Shown here: positions 40,601 to 46,800 of the stretch, piece after piece
Numbering within the stretch: the stretch's first letter is position 1
Layout: the number at the start of each line of letters is the position of its first letter
Assembly (NCBI GenBank): GCA_030147505.1
Contig: JASBVG010000118.1
Coordinates: 1 to 64,000, forward strand
Length of the DNA stretch: 64,000 nucleotides
DNA from: Tardiphaga sp.
GTDB taxonomy: Bacteria; Pseudomonadota; Alphaproteobacteria; Rhizobiales; Xanthobacteraceae
Direction of reading: 5' to 3'
The notes under the pieces: generated by a model
Seen by the model: the letters and a program-made list of their open reading frames with translations, nothing else
The model's database searches: none
Told to the model about the DNA's origin: nothing
Program-made: the position numbers and the translations under genes

Positions 40601-41063
40601 GATCCCGGGCATCCCGAGCGGCGATGTCGATCTGATCGCTCCGATCGGCACCATCGATATCGGCGAAGCCGGCGTCAGCGGTCGCAACATCAATGTCGCC
40701 GCGCTGCAGATCATCAATGCGGCGAATATTACGGCGCAGGGCAACACGACCGGTGTGCCAACCGTGCAGGCGCCGAGCATCGCCGCGGCGCTCTCTACGT
40801 CGAATGCAACGGCGGCCACGCAGCAGACTGCAACACCTCAGACCAGCAGCAACGCGCAGCCGTCAGTGATCATTGTCGAGGTGCTGGGCTATGGCGGAGG
40901 AAACGGTGAGTCGACCGATGAGGAACTACAGACGCGACGTACTCGAACTGAGCAGCAGCCCTATAATTCGAACAGTCGGCTGCAAGTCATCGGGCTTGGC
41001 CCGCTTACGGAACAGCAAAAGGCGCAATTGGCAGATGATGAAAGAAGTGCTCTTTCGGAGTGA
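28692..41063 (+). CDS. Giant filamentous-haemagglutinin adhesin (TpsA-type, DUF3739-like), module 2
   Basis: This 4,123-residue paralogue of adhesin 1 is closer in sequence to adhesin 3. It has a long signal peptide (ending near PSANA, then RALNGG), an Ala-rich helix (QTQQSLARAARAVQDMQ) and a TPS domain with the canonical NPNGIIFGG. The beta-helical shaft includes an insert absent from adhesin 1 (about 31740-32290). The C-terminal half is DUF3739-like with FLRQVYFAELTAAGREYND. Near the end comes VIIVEVLGYGGG and a charged tail. A cysteine pair (GGCLTVCSG) is conserved with the other copies, unusual for proteins otherwise very poor in cysteine. The expected role is adhesion or biofilm formation after export by a TpsB pore encoded elsewhere. 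Its stop is followed at once by a relic of the integrase 3' end. Confidence 0.88.
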   Translation: MTRHTSLIRASHRHFIVSQKPRRSLERTVLLAGASMLALLSALPSANARALNGGGGGGALSAPNIAADAASDAARRAATAAQQTQQSLARAARAVQDMQAVQSAARAAAAAAQVSGTAPVAVPNGLGAGGLMPNMPAGWTGADTTLAQSTDANGQTQVGIRQTKPQAVLNWESFNVGARTKLTFDQQGNSSWVALNRVTGVAGQTVLPSQILGQIKADGHVYVINPNGIIFGGNAQVNVGSLIAAAADISPNQFTNSGIFSPFDGASYTPSFKATGGKVTVEAGALIATRAPSSVTAGGGYVLMIGSEVSNHGAISTPKGQTILAAGNDFVLRRGFSTDTNAVSTTRGIEIVTGTQASDGTWTPGGGTVANHGLILAQQGDITLAGRTLLQEGALLATTSVNNRGTIHLLNAASDTSSSVTLGKNALTAILPEMDSTETALDSQRDGLIAASEVANAARGAIVPGMFDNLSLLADRQDQSRVEIVSGGIVTFKGGSYTAAQGGQIAVSAKERIVTETGATLDVSGVRNVALAMSANNMQVNIQGNELRDSPQNRDGSLLKNENVWVDIRTLTLVPKGTGGYDADRYYTKGGLLEVGGYLANTAHGIGEWTAVGGTITLSANEVIAQKGSRFDLSGGSLDFAGGYIRSTNLIGSDGRRYSIDDAPSDMEFANFAGGFRRTHNIQGQEDKRLTEIWTTVFDRGRTSLRWEDGYSVGRDAGRLILSAPTGIFEADIIADVVQGQRQSGKRPNGVTDGYKATQTIVAQAATLATGNYNYDGRFGVHDTDVRIGDIADITAGLDLSGVLPGDRSQTLWLNADRLSVMKLGGLDLATAGKVTINGKLTLAVGGALDIIAPVVDLAADVTAHSGRISVSNVFKSATSTAAAIGLAIDGKSNVTLHSGVTLDVTGLWVNAQSNPQDPNKAAFINGGAVRLESTGDVATQKGSLIDVSSGAFVATNGKLTGGRGGDVALIADRTLTGNTQLGSLTLDGDIRAYGMAGGGTLSVESGPGISIGGKILRNNGQLAAGEEAPIDLVLMQDILVRKGEALPADYHYTRSIALVGEEIGGRPTSPSVPIVLASDWTVPWPFEGGYNVMVDGVSYDVRGNSTGTSGGVRYYDPDIRDWVQVSPTFRAGSVITVIQDAENAFPKNYIVPSAFPDGIPVVPTQVTLSVGVAAPMDVTFSAGSTILAGATVTNGVAVKPLLNLDTSLFRSGFSNYSAYGHNGIAVAAGAKLAVETPVYRIPANAYSLPTGSTVTKAFDLWTPPVYLDSPSAAEITQRAGGDLTLRSDGQIIVATGSVVGVDPERTITIRGGGSKQITVDGTLNAWGGTISIDALINADIFASRASGSARDQSIWIGDHAVLDVAGRAVTARDRLGRTYGYVQAGGTISIGGGGLDWEQSGEAKAPDLFVIIRPGAVLDASGTSTVLDLPLNTSMERSSSPFAVASDGGTIILKSNHGLYLDGSLRAAAGGADAAGGTLALALDTPLYDTSVAGGIDSELRVARDFVIAQQQGSSPLGSDARPGRGDPTLRYGAARLGVDKLGAGGFGNLSLLSTGLISFDGDVSVALAQSLRLYGYAYALTENVNANTHIALAAPHVFLAGATRHLDGGLNTILPTVTNAMAGFSTRPTDAVFMVSADLIDIRDQVGFGAFGIINGLQIDRRGFVDVDLVSRGDVRLLQNDGPTAGDATFPIAAAAYGAARTMLRGPGDVTVTAAQVYPATGAFGSIQAAETLTIRRYVDVPALPLSAFGRLLLDGKVIEQGGIVRAPGGMVQIGDTAGQVRLLPGSITSASLDGLLVPYGGTADGLDWLYNGTKTAFLSITGRRDHTQIRLDRTDAGVVLSGGQIDVQGGALVDLRGGGELTGAGFISGRGGSVNVLKYALADANPALSYSRSGNDVYAIVPSFAGGYAPIAPEAGAGNPSIGRQITIPAGVPGLPAGIYTLLPSTYALLPGAFRVELGATISPASNYVMPTASGSYRASGYLGVANTSLRDSLPTQIVLSSADTVRQHATYNETSYSQFATTRASELGWPRPFLPGDGKNLVLAFTAAAATAPSALSFNGEALFAGADGGFAGYTSLLGKDSGARLEILAVSSQKTAGFISLADSALSAIGAPRLVVGGRLLPSSFVTEGFADSIVTVMSNGGSVVVRSGAALSAGEVLLATGTGGSITIEQGAKVSMLGHGPTSFDSSSGYLFQSSFSTLAVSNGLLEFLPSTAPAGSGGGIVIGGCLTVCSGETQLFAEGSIALVSGGTVTIDPAARYGARVLQFGVSSVNIGTEAALANAGAAGLLPSGMAFNQQIFDRLIAGNQGAGIPKLESLVLSANQSVNFFGTVDLSTIDPLTDRSNIAQLVLNAPAIYGYGSAADVATLTTASLVWSGIRANEQGVNMPGTSLPPGAIIPGGAGTGSGTLNLVADRVTFGYGERMRVDNQVTVDRLALGFGTVNITAAQRIEGNNKGTLSVYQSKNGDVFSGGNLNLTTPLLSGGAGSVLSINAGGAFNVVAPAGADLAAIQSDVLGATLNLKGGIIHLDTAIVLPSGRLTLTADGDVMLDSRSRIDMSGRAVRMFDVTKYSWGGDVAIESADGNVLQAGGAVINLSAEHNKAGSLSVTALGDTAGRIDLAGTVRGTATGSTVAGGNVLPWLSGNVELRGQTIADFAGLNKRLTTGGVFGERVFQIKQGDLVIGHELRANVVDISVDGGGLTVVGTIDASGERVGTIRLAARDGLMLGATARLDAHGTVLRVDSDGDPIDAPNRAIVELTSKAGRVTLQSGATIDLRAADSVSRGTLTINARRLSETSGNIDIDAGGSYDIRGARSIAVNGFWTYSPTDADGTIVQNNSGAAPVAADGKLGLDQVHLRSESFMTAALSNADLLTRLGGLSRYSDAFHLRPGVEIASAAPDGKLTVKGDLNLSGYRYQSLNPNTQLTGIYGSGEPGALVIRAGSNLDIKGSINDGFAPPPATPEDNLGWIINETILLNGVPATRDATFTPPFDNDLGGSFFTFPGGDLMTGVLMEIYVQSGSITDDLQTYGPGDVIPGYLMGTITVTAGTVITAADPASAQIVLNGPEAGHKLWAVAPMLAQGSQSWDIRLGSGADLHAANQRALQAASKLAGQGNMTLSDRHVLAGTSNEIFSVIRTGTGDLDLFVGGAYTQNSLYGVYTAGTQSTPVLKSDGSNSYNLPRGTLYDGFIVGTIGGNDYEPLVTGNNYQAWYPEHGGNLSIRVNGDMKGSIVGWGGGAPRGTNSSYVGNWLWSQGGVGDTAWWINFGTYARDAGNQQLLVAGFSGLGTLGGGNVSLKIGGDAGVIETRGSQTAPASSGLDIAIGSTGRLRDDGVVVKTGGGDLSITVAGGLNALHPVLNASSISQSAAGVVPMLNDLTGVITNLRGTVDLAARSIGRIDLTYGTVSTTDPRAPDPLDPNKGLSSGGFTILPGDTTVNLATRGDLVIGMTADPGPLDQLNVSASGNGRFSLYRAATALDAISAGGNLTPFKGSAATGSNRNNYDPVNGSAPASLGLASLSGSVYLDGSVTLYPASRGRLDLLAARSIYGAGGGLNMGGGDAEARYGSILHPRMADAPQINPETNLHAGDPDPIRLYAVGGDLLDVASGYRFIIADQNYSETIAAKPVWARAGRDLVNVTVVALNNDIDDVSLLSAGRDILYANAQVGGPGLLDIAASRNIYQADRGQITSIGALVPGDTRSGASILMQAGVGTSPDYAALASRYLDPANLAVTGTLLADQPGKVAKTYEKELAYWLKQRLGFTGTAEEARAYFDGLDNDQRGVFLRQVYFAELTAAGREYNDTQSPRYRNYIRGREAIAALFPDKDANGNVIQRSGDITMFSTRSGDDVKDGSVRTLFGGDIQMLAPGGRVVVGVEGVVPGAEAGVITQGGGDIQMFSKGSLLLGLSRIMTVFGDDIIAWSNEGDINAGRGAKTTIGYTPAKRVQDNYGTVTLSPSAPTSGAGISARSSIPGIPSGDVDLIAPIGTIDIGEAGVSGRNINVAALQIINAANITAQGNTTGVPTVQAPSIAAALSTSNATAATQQTATPQTSSNAQPSVIIVEVLGYGGGNGESTDEELQTRRTRTEQQPYNSNSRLQVIGLGPLTEQQKAQLADDERSALSE

Positions 41064-41150
41064 ACCGCCGCTCAAGCTAAGATGATCGCTAACACGCCTC
41101 TCTGGCCGAGGCGTTTCGAAGAGAAATGGGACCAATCAGAGGAGATCTAG
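41064..41150 (+). pseudogene. Relic of the integrase 3' end
   Basis: Starting at the base after the adhesin 2 stop, 28 codons and a stop read TAAQAKMIANTPL followed by WPRRFEEKWDQSEEI. This matches the C-terminus of the integrase encoded at 8273-10000 (TAAQVKMIANAPL, then RWPRHFKTNWDQSGLVS) with about 21 codons deleted in frame. It has no start of its own and is not a gene. It marks a former recombination or duplication junction between modules 2 and 3. Confidence 0.8.
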
Positions 41151-41223
41151 TTCGTCGCGCCTGATGCTCGTGGTGCACCCACAGGCTATGATCCCTAGTC
41201 TGTGCGGGTCCGAATCGATATAG

Positions 41224-41330
41224 CCTGTCGTCAAACCGTAATGTTCGCTGACTAGAGACATCAAAGTTGGCCGGATTCGTCAGGTGCGCCAGGCTTGGGT
41301 GGGCGAAGGCAGGCATGTCCGCTTTGGCCT
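41224..41330 (+). repeat. Duplicated spacer segments before module 3
   Basis: Two pieces of this spacer have partners elsewhere. Positions 41224-41270 resemble 25877-25921 upstream of module 2, and 41284-41330 matches 10044-10090 upstream of module 1 at 35 of 47 positions. The spacer therefore preserves ancestral module boundary sequence. The second piece may also include the region leading into the STN gene. Confidence 0.5.
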
Positions 41331-41345
41331 GTGCGGAATGGCTCA

Positions 41346-42080
41346 ATGTTTCGAGTAGCCACTGTCGATCTGAATTTGGGCGGAATGACTTTCGTTGCAG
41401 GAAGGCCGCTAAAGCGATCGTGGCTATACCGACTAAGGCCATTGTTGTGTGCGTGGACCTTGATTGCTGACGTTACCCCAATGAGCGATCCGGCACGGGC
41501 CGACGCGGCGCAAATCCTCGAATTCGACATCCCATCCCAATCGTTGGAGTCCGCCCTCGGTCGTTATGTCGCGGTAACAGGACACGACGCCGTGTATGAT
41601 ACGAGCCTTGCAGCCGGGCGGCATTCCGGCGCCGTTCACGGGCGCCTCCTGCCGGATGAGGCACTCAGAAATTTGTTGATCGGTACCGGTCTGACTGCCG
41701 AATTCGTCGCGACGACGACCTTTGTCATCTTGCCTCTCCCGGTCGGCGATCACGGGCGCAAGCTGCTGGTCCGCTCGCCGGAACATCGACGTTATTATGG
41801 CTTGATTCAGAGAGGGATTACGGATGCCTTGTGCCGGTCTCAGGACGTGCGTCCGGGACAATATCGCTTCACCACCGTGCTGTGGATCGGATCGGACGGC
41901 GCCGTCCGCAGGTCACATCGGGTGGGATCAACCGGGATCTCGGAGGTGGACCTGCGGATCGACGCGGCGCTGCGCAATGTTCGCATCGGCGAACCGCCAC
42001 CAGCCGGTTTTCTGCAGCCGGTGCTGATTGCGATCGTGCCCAAAGGGCCTTCTGTCGTCGGCGGGTGTGACGGGTCATGA
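41346..42080 (+). CDS. Secreted STN + TonB-C-like sensor protein, module 3
   Basis: This 244-residue paralogue has a signal-like hydrophobic stretch (YRLRPLLCAWTLIADV), an STN domain (LEFDIPSQSLESALGRYVAV and GRLLPDEALRNLLIGTGL) and a C-terminal TonB-C-like domain (YRFTTVLWIGSDGAVRRSHR and PPPAGFLQPVL). The cysteines in ALCRSQ and GGCDGS match copies 1 and 2. Of the possible starts, 41346 has GCGGA at good spacing; 41385 gives a shorter signal peptide and is also plausible. The stop overlaps the sigma factor start (ATGA), as in module 1. It probably relays a periplasmic signal to the module 3 FecR. Confidence 0.73.
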   Translation: MFRVATVDLNLGGMTFVAGRPLKRSWLYRLRPLLCAWTLIADVTPMSDPARADAAQILEFDIPSQSLESALGRYVAVTGHDAVYDTSLAAGRHSGAVHGRLLPDEALRNLLIGTGLTAEFVATTTFVILPLPVGDHGRKLLVRSPEHRRYYGLIQRGITDALCRSQDVRPGQYRFTTVLWIGSDGAVRRSHRVGSTGISEVDLRIDAALRNVRIGEPPPAGFLQPVLIAIVPKGPSVVGGCDGS

Positions 42081-42592
42081 CGGAACATACGCTTGCATCG
42101 CTGCGCCGGCTGTTCGTTGATCGCTATGATGTGCTCAAGGCGCGACTGACCCAGCGCCTTGGCTCGGCCGATCTCGCCGGCGATGCCATGCAGGATACAT
42201 GGCTGCGGCTCGCCCGGATCGAATCCGTCGGCGTCGTTCAAAGTCCACAAAGCTACCTGTTCCGGATCGTTCTCAACGCGGCCGAGGACCGCAATCGCAG
42301 CGAGCGGCGGCAGCGTCTGTCGCCGACGGAAATCGACAGTCTGCTCCAATTGCCCGACCCGTCCCCGACGGCCGAGCAGGTTTTGATGGCGCGGGCCGAC
42401 CTCGCGGCGTTCGAGGCGATCCTGCAGGAGCTTCCCGAGCGCCGCCGCGAAATTTTCTTGGCCGCGCGGCTCGGCAGCATCCCTCGCCAGGAGATCGCGG
42501 ACCGGCTCGGGGTGTCCCGGCAATTGGTCGCGAAGGAGTTGCGGCTCGCCATGGAGCATTGCCTGGCCCGCTTGAAAGAAATTCGCGAATGA
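42077..42592 (+). CDS. FecI-like ECF sigma factor, module 3
   Basis: This 171-residue ECF sigma factor has region 2 (QDTWLRLARIES, then SYLFRIVLNAAEDRNRSERR) and region 4 (LPERRREIFLAARLGSIPRQ with the helix-turn-helix EIADRLGVSRQLVAKELRLA). The start ATG overlaps the STN stop, fixing it well. It is closer to the module 1 factor in its N-terminal region (FVDRYDVLKARLTQRLGSADLA). The three factors differ in region 4, so they may read different promoters or cross-talk. Confidence 0.86.
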   Translation: MTEHTLASLRRLFVDRYDVLKARLTQRLGSADLAGDAMQDTWLRLARIESVGVVQSPQSYLFRIVLNAAEDRNRSERRQRLSPTEIDSLLQLPDPSPTAEQVLMARADLAAFEAILQELPERRREIFLAARLGSIPRQEIADRLGVSRQLVAKELRLAMEHCLARLKEIRE

Positions 42593-42685
42593 ACGTGGCG
42601 TTTGACACGCCGGGAAACGTCTTAGAATGAGAGCTTTCGGAATTGTAGCCGAGCCATCTGGGCATCGGTAGGACGACTTAACGAG

Positions 42686-43690
42686 ATGAGCAAGGCAGAC
42701 AAGGGCCTGACAACGGTTGATCGGGAGGCGATCGACTGGATGGAACGGCTGACCTCGGGAGACATGACGGCCGACGACGCAGCCGCGCTGAAAAGCTGGC
42801 TGGCGCTGGACATTGCCCATGAAGCGGCATTCGCGCAAGCGCGCCAACTTTGGCAGACGACCGGCGATGCTGCACAGGCCGTCGTCGGGCAACAGGCTGA
42901 TTATGCCAGCAGGCTAGATGATTTGCGGCGGCGGCGCCGCAAGATGGCGAGTCGCCGCGCGGTGCTGGCAGGCGGCGGCGTAGCCATCGCCGCTGCTGCC
43001 GTTTACGGCGTGGTCAGGCCGCCGCTGGGGCTGTGGCCTTCGTTCTCCGAACTCGCCGCTGATTTTCGCACCGGGACGGGAGAGCAGCGGCAGGTTACCT
43101 TCGCCGACAATGTTGCGATCAGCCTGAATACGCAAACGAGCCTTGCCATACGCCCGACAGACGGCGCCGAAGACCGCATCGAATTGGTCGCGGGCGAAGC
43201 GTCATTCGCCACTGCGACGCGCACAGCGCGGCCGCTCGTCGTGCTGGCGGGCGACGGCCGTGCCTTCACGCAACTGGGGCGCTTCGACATGCGCCTGCTT
43301 GCGGGTGGCGAGGGCGCTCCCGTGAGCGTCACATGCTTTGAGGGCGAGGTGAAGATCAATCAGGGGCGTGGCGAGACTCTTCTGCGCGCCGGTCAGCGGA
43401 TGCGCTATGATCGCACCGGTCTGGGGCAGATCGCCGCAGTCGATCCGCGGGCCGCGTCGGAATGGCAGCGCGGCGTGGTCGAATTCCGGGGCACGCCTTT
43501 GAACGAAGCGGTCGATGAAATCAACCGCTATCGCCCTGGCCGCATCGTCGTGATGAATGCGGCGCTGGCTAAAAAGCAGCTCAGTGGCCGGTTTCGCATC
43601 GATCAGTTGAATGAGGCGCTGCTCGGTGTCGAGCGAGCCTTCGGGGCCAAGGTCCAGCATTTGCCGGGTGGCATCGTCCTGCTGAGCTGA
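42686..43690 (+). CDS. FecR-type anti-sigma factor, module 3
   Basis: This 334-residue FecR-like protein has a DUF4880-like N-terminal region (IDWMERLTSGDMTADDAAAL), a membrane segment preceded by SRRAVLAGGG (Arg90-Arg91), a periplasmic FecR domain and a C-terminal STN-like domain ending LPGGIVLLS. A run of basic residues (RRRRRKM) just before the membrane segment is stronger than in copies 1 and 2. It should restrain the module 3 ECF factor until the STN protein signals. It lies about 160 bases before adhesin 3. Confidence 0.86.
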   Translation: MSKADKGLTTVDREAIDWMERLTSGDMTADDAAALKSWLALDIAHEAAFAQARQLWQTTGDAAQAVVGQQADYASRLDDLRRRRRKMASRRAVLAGGGVAIAAAAVYGVVRPPLGLWPSFSELAADFRTGTGEQRQVTFADNVAISLNTQTSLAIRPTDGAEDRIELVAGEASFATATRTARPLVVLAGDGRAFTQLGRFDMRLLAGGEGAPVSVTCFEGEVKINQGRGETLLRAGQRMRYDRTGLGQIAAVDPRAASEWQRGVVEFRGTPLNEAVDEINRYRPGRIVVMNAALAKKQLSGRFRIDQLNEALLGVERAFGAKVQHLPGGIVLLS

Positions 43691-43850
43691 TCTTTGTGGG
43701 CGCGACAGAAAATTCCTAAAAAACTTTTCTGAAAACGTAGTCATCGTCGTTGCGGATTCCGTCTTAACGGCAAGACCGATTTGACCCCGAGGTGCAGCCC
43801 CATCGCTGCAGCCTTGGGCGCCCTATGGCTTGCCGATAAGGAACTGCACG

Positions 43851-46800
43851 ATGCCCGCCAGCAACAGCCGCCGTAGCCACACGTCACAACCATCTCGCCG
43901 TGGACGGATGGTTTCTCCTGGCTCCGTTGGCAAGCCGCTGTCGCGGGGTGTGTTGCTGACGAGCGTCAGCCTGCTAAGCTTCATGTTCGGAGCGAACGAA
44001 GTTTACGGCCGTGCGCTCAATGGCGGAAGTGCGGGTGGCGTCTCTGCACCGAACATTGCGTCCGACGCGGCGGCTCAGGCTGCCCAACAGGCGGCTGCTG
44101 CAGCGGCGCAGACGCAGCGGTCCTTGGCACGCGCGGCCCGTGCCGTGCAGGATATGCAGGCGGTACAGGCCGCCGCGCGCGCGGCTGCGGCGGCAGCGCA
44201 GGCTTCGGCGACGCCGCCGGTCGTGGTGCCGAACGGTCTCGGCCGCGGTGGCCTGCAGGCAGGCGCGAACGCGCCGAACGGATGGGGGAGCAGCGCGAGC
44301 GGGCCGACGCAAAGCGTCGATGGCAATGGCGAAACGCAGGTCAATGTACGTCAGCTCACGCAGCAGGCCATTCTCGAATGGAAGTCATTCAATGTCGGCG
44401 CGCGCACAACGTTGACCTTCGACCAGCAGGGCAACAGCAACTGGGTGGCGCTCAATCGCGTGGACCGCGATGCCGGTCCGAGCCAGATCCTCGGCCAGAT
44501 CAAGGCCGATGGCCATGTCTACGTGATCAACCCGAACGGCATCATCTTTGGCGGCAACAGTCAGGTCAATGCCGGCTCGCTGATCGCTTCCACCGCCGAC
44601 ATCTCGCCGGAGCAGTTCTCCAAGAACGGAATTTTCAGCGAGCTGAACGGCTCGACCTACACGCCGAGCTTCAAGGCGGCAGGCGGCAAGGTGGTGGTCG
44701 AATCTGGCGCGCTGATCGGCACGCGCGCACCGTCGTCGGTCACGGCCGGCGGCGGCTATGTGCTGATGATCGGCTCCGAGGTGAGCAATAGCGGTGCGAT
44801 CTCCACGCCGAAGGGGCAGACGATCCTCGCCGCCGGCGACGACTTTGTGTTGCGCCGCGGATTCTCCACCGACGTCAATTCGGTCTCCACCACGCGCGGC
44901 ATCGAGGTCGTCACCGGCAAGCAGGGGACCGACGGAAGCTGGACACCGGGCGGCGGCACGGTCAGCAATCGCGGCCTCATCCTTGCGCAGCAGGGCGATA
45001 TCACGTTATCCGGCCGCACATTGACGCAGGACGGCGTGCTGCTTGCGACCACCACGGTCAACACTCGCGGTACGATTCATCTTCTGAACTCGGCCTCCGA
45101 CAGCAATGGCAGCGTCACTCTCGGCAACGGCGCGCTCACCGCGATCCTGCCGGAACTCGACAGCACCGAGACCGCGCTCGACAGCCAGCGCGATGGCCTG
45201 ATCGCCGCGTCCAACACGGCCAATGCGGCGCGCGATCTGATCGCGCCCGGCCTATTCGATAATCTGTCGCGGCTTGCCGACCGTCAGGACCAGTCGCGCG
45301 TCGAGATCGTCACCGGCGGCAGCGTCACCTTCAAGGGCGGTTCCTATACGGCGGCGCAGGGCGGCCAGATTGCGGTCTCTGCCAAGAATGGCCGCATCGT
45401 CACCGAGACGGGCGCCACGCTCGACGTCTCCGGCGTGCGCAATGTGGCGCTGGCGATGAGCGCCAACAATATGCAGGTCAATATCCAGGGCAACGAACTG
45501 CGCGACAGTCCGCAGAACCGCGACGCGGATCTGCTGAAAAACGAAAATGTCTGGGTCGATATCCGCACTCTGACATTGGTACCGAAAGGCACCGGCGGCT
45601 ATGACGCAGATCGCTACTACACGAAGGGTGGCCTGCTGGAAGTTGGTGGCTATCTCGCCAACACGGCCCATGGCATTGGCGAATGGGCCGCGGTCGGCGG
45701 CACCATCACGCTGGCGGCCAAGGAAGTGATCGCGCAGAAGGGATCGGTCTTCGATCTGACCGGCGGCTCGCTGGATTTTGCGGGCGGCTATATCCGCTCC
45801 ACCAATCTGATTGGCGCCGACGGTCGCCGCTACAGCATCGACGACGCGCCGGGCGATCTCGACTACGCGAATTTCGCCGGCGGTTTCCGTCGCACGCACA
45901 ATATCCAGGGACAGGAAGACAAGCGCCTCGTCGAGATCTGGACCTCGGTCTTCGATCGGGGCCGCACCTCGCTGCGTTGGGAGGACGGCTATACGGTCGG
46001 CCGCGATGCCGGTCGCCTCAATCTGGCGACGCCCACCGCGATCATGGAAGCGGACATCATCGCTGATACGATCCAGGGCGCGCGGCAATCCAGCAAGCGC
46101 CCGAGCGGCATCACCGACGGCTATAAGGCGACGCAGACGATCGTGGCCAAGGGGGGCGTGCTTGCCTCGGGTGACTACAATTACTACGGCCGCGTCGGCG
46201 TGTTCGACACGGATGTGAAGATCGGCGACATCTCTGATATCACCGCGGGCGTCGATCTGACCGCCGCGCTGCCGGGCGCGCGAAGCAACACGCTGTGGCT
46301 GGATGCCGGCCGTCTGAATGCGCTGAAGCTCGGCGGCGTCGATCTGGCGACAGCGGGCAAGGTGACGGTCGATCGCAATGTGACCCTTGCCGATGGCGGA
46401 TCGTTCGACGTGATCGCACCGGTCGTCGATCTGGCTGCCGGGATCACCTCTCATGGCGGGCGCATCGCGGTGACCAATGTGTTCCAGACGGCGACGCCGA
46501 ACCAGTTGGCACGCGGTCTGATGATCGATGGCAAATCCAGTGTAACGCTGCGCGAAGGCGTCACACTGAATGTCGGCGGCTTTTGGTTGAATGCCCAGCA
46601 GAACCTGCAGGACAGCGACAAGGCCGCCACCATCGATGGCGGCATGGTGAGCCTGGAATCGACGGGCGATGTCACTGTGGCCAAGGGCAGCCTGATTGAC
46701 GTGTCGTCGGGCGCGTTTGTTGGCGCGACGGGCAAGATCACGGGCGGCAAGGGCGGCGACGTGCGGCTGATCGCCGACGCCTTTGTCAATGGCAGCGACA

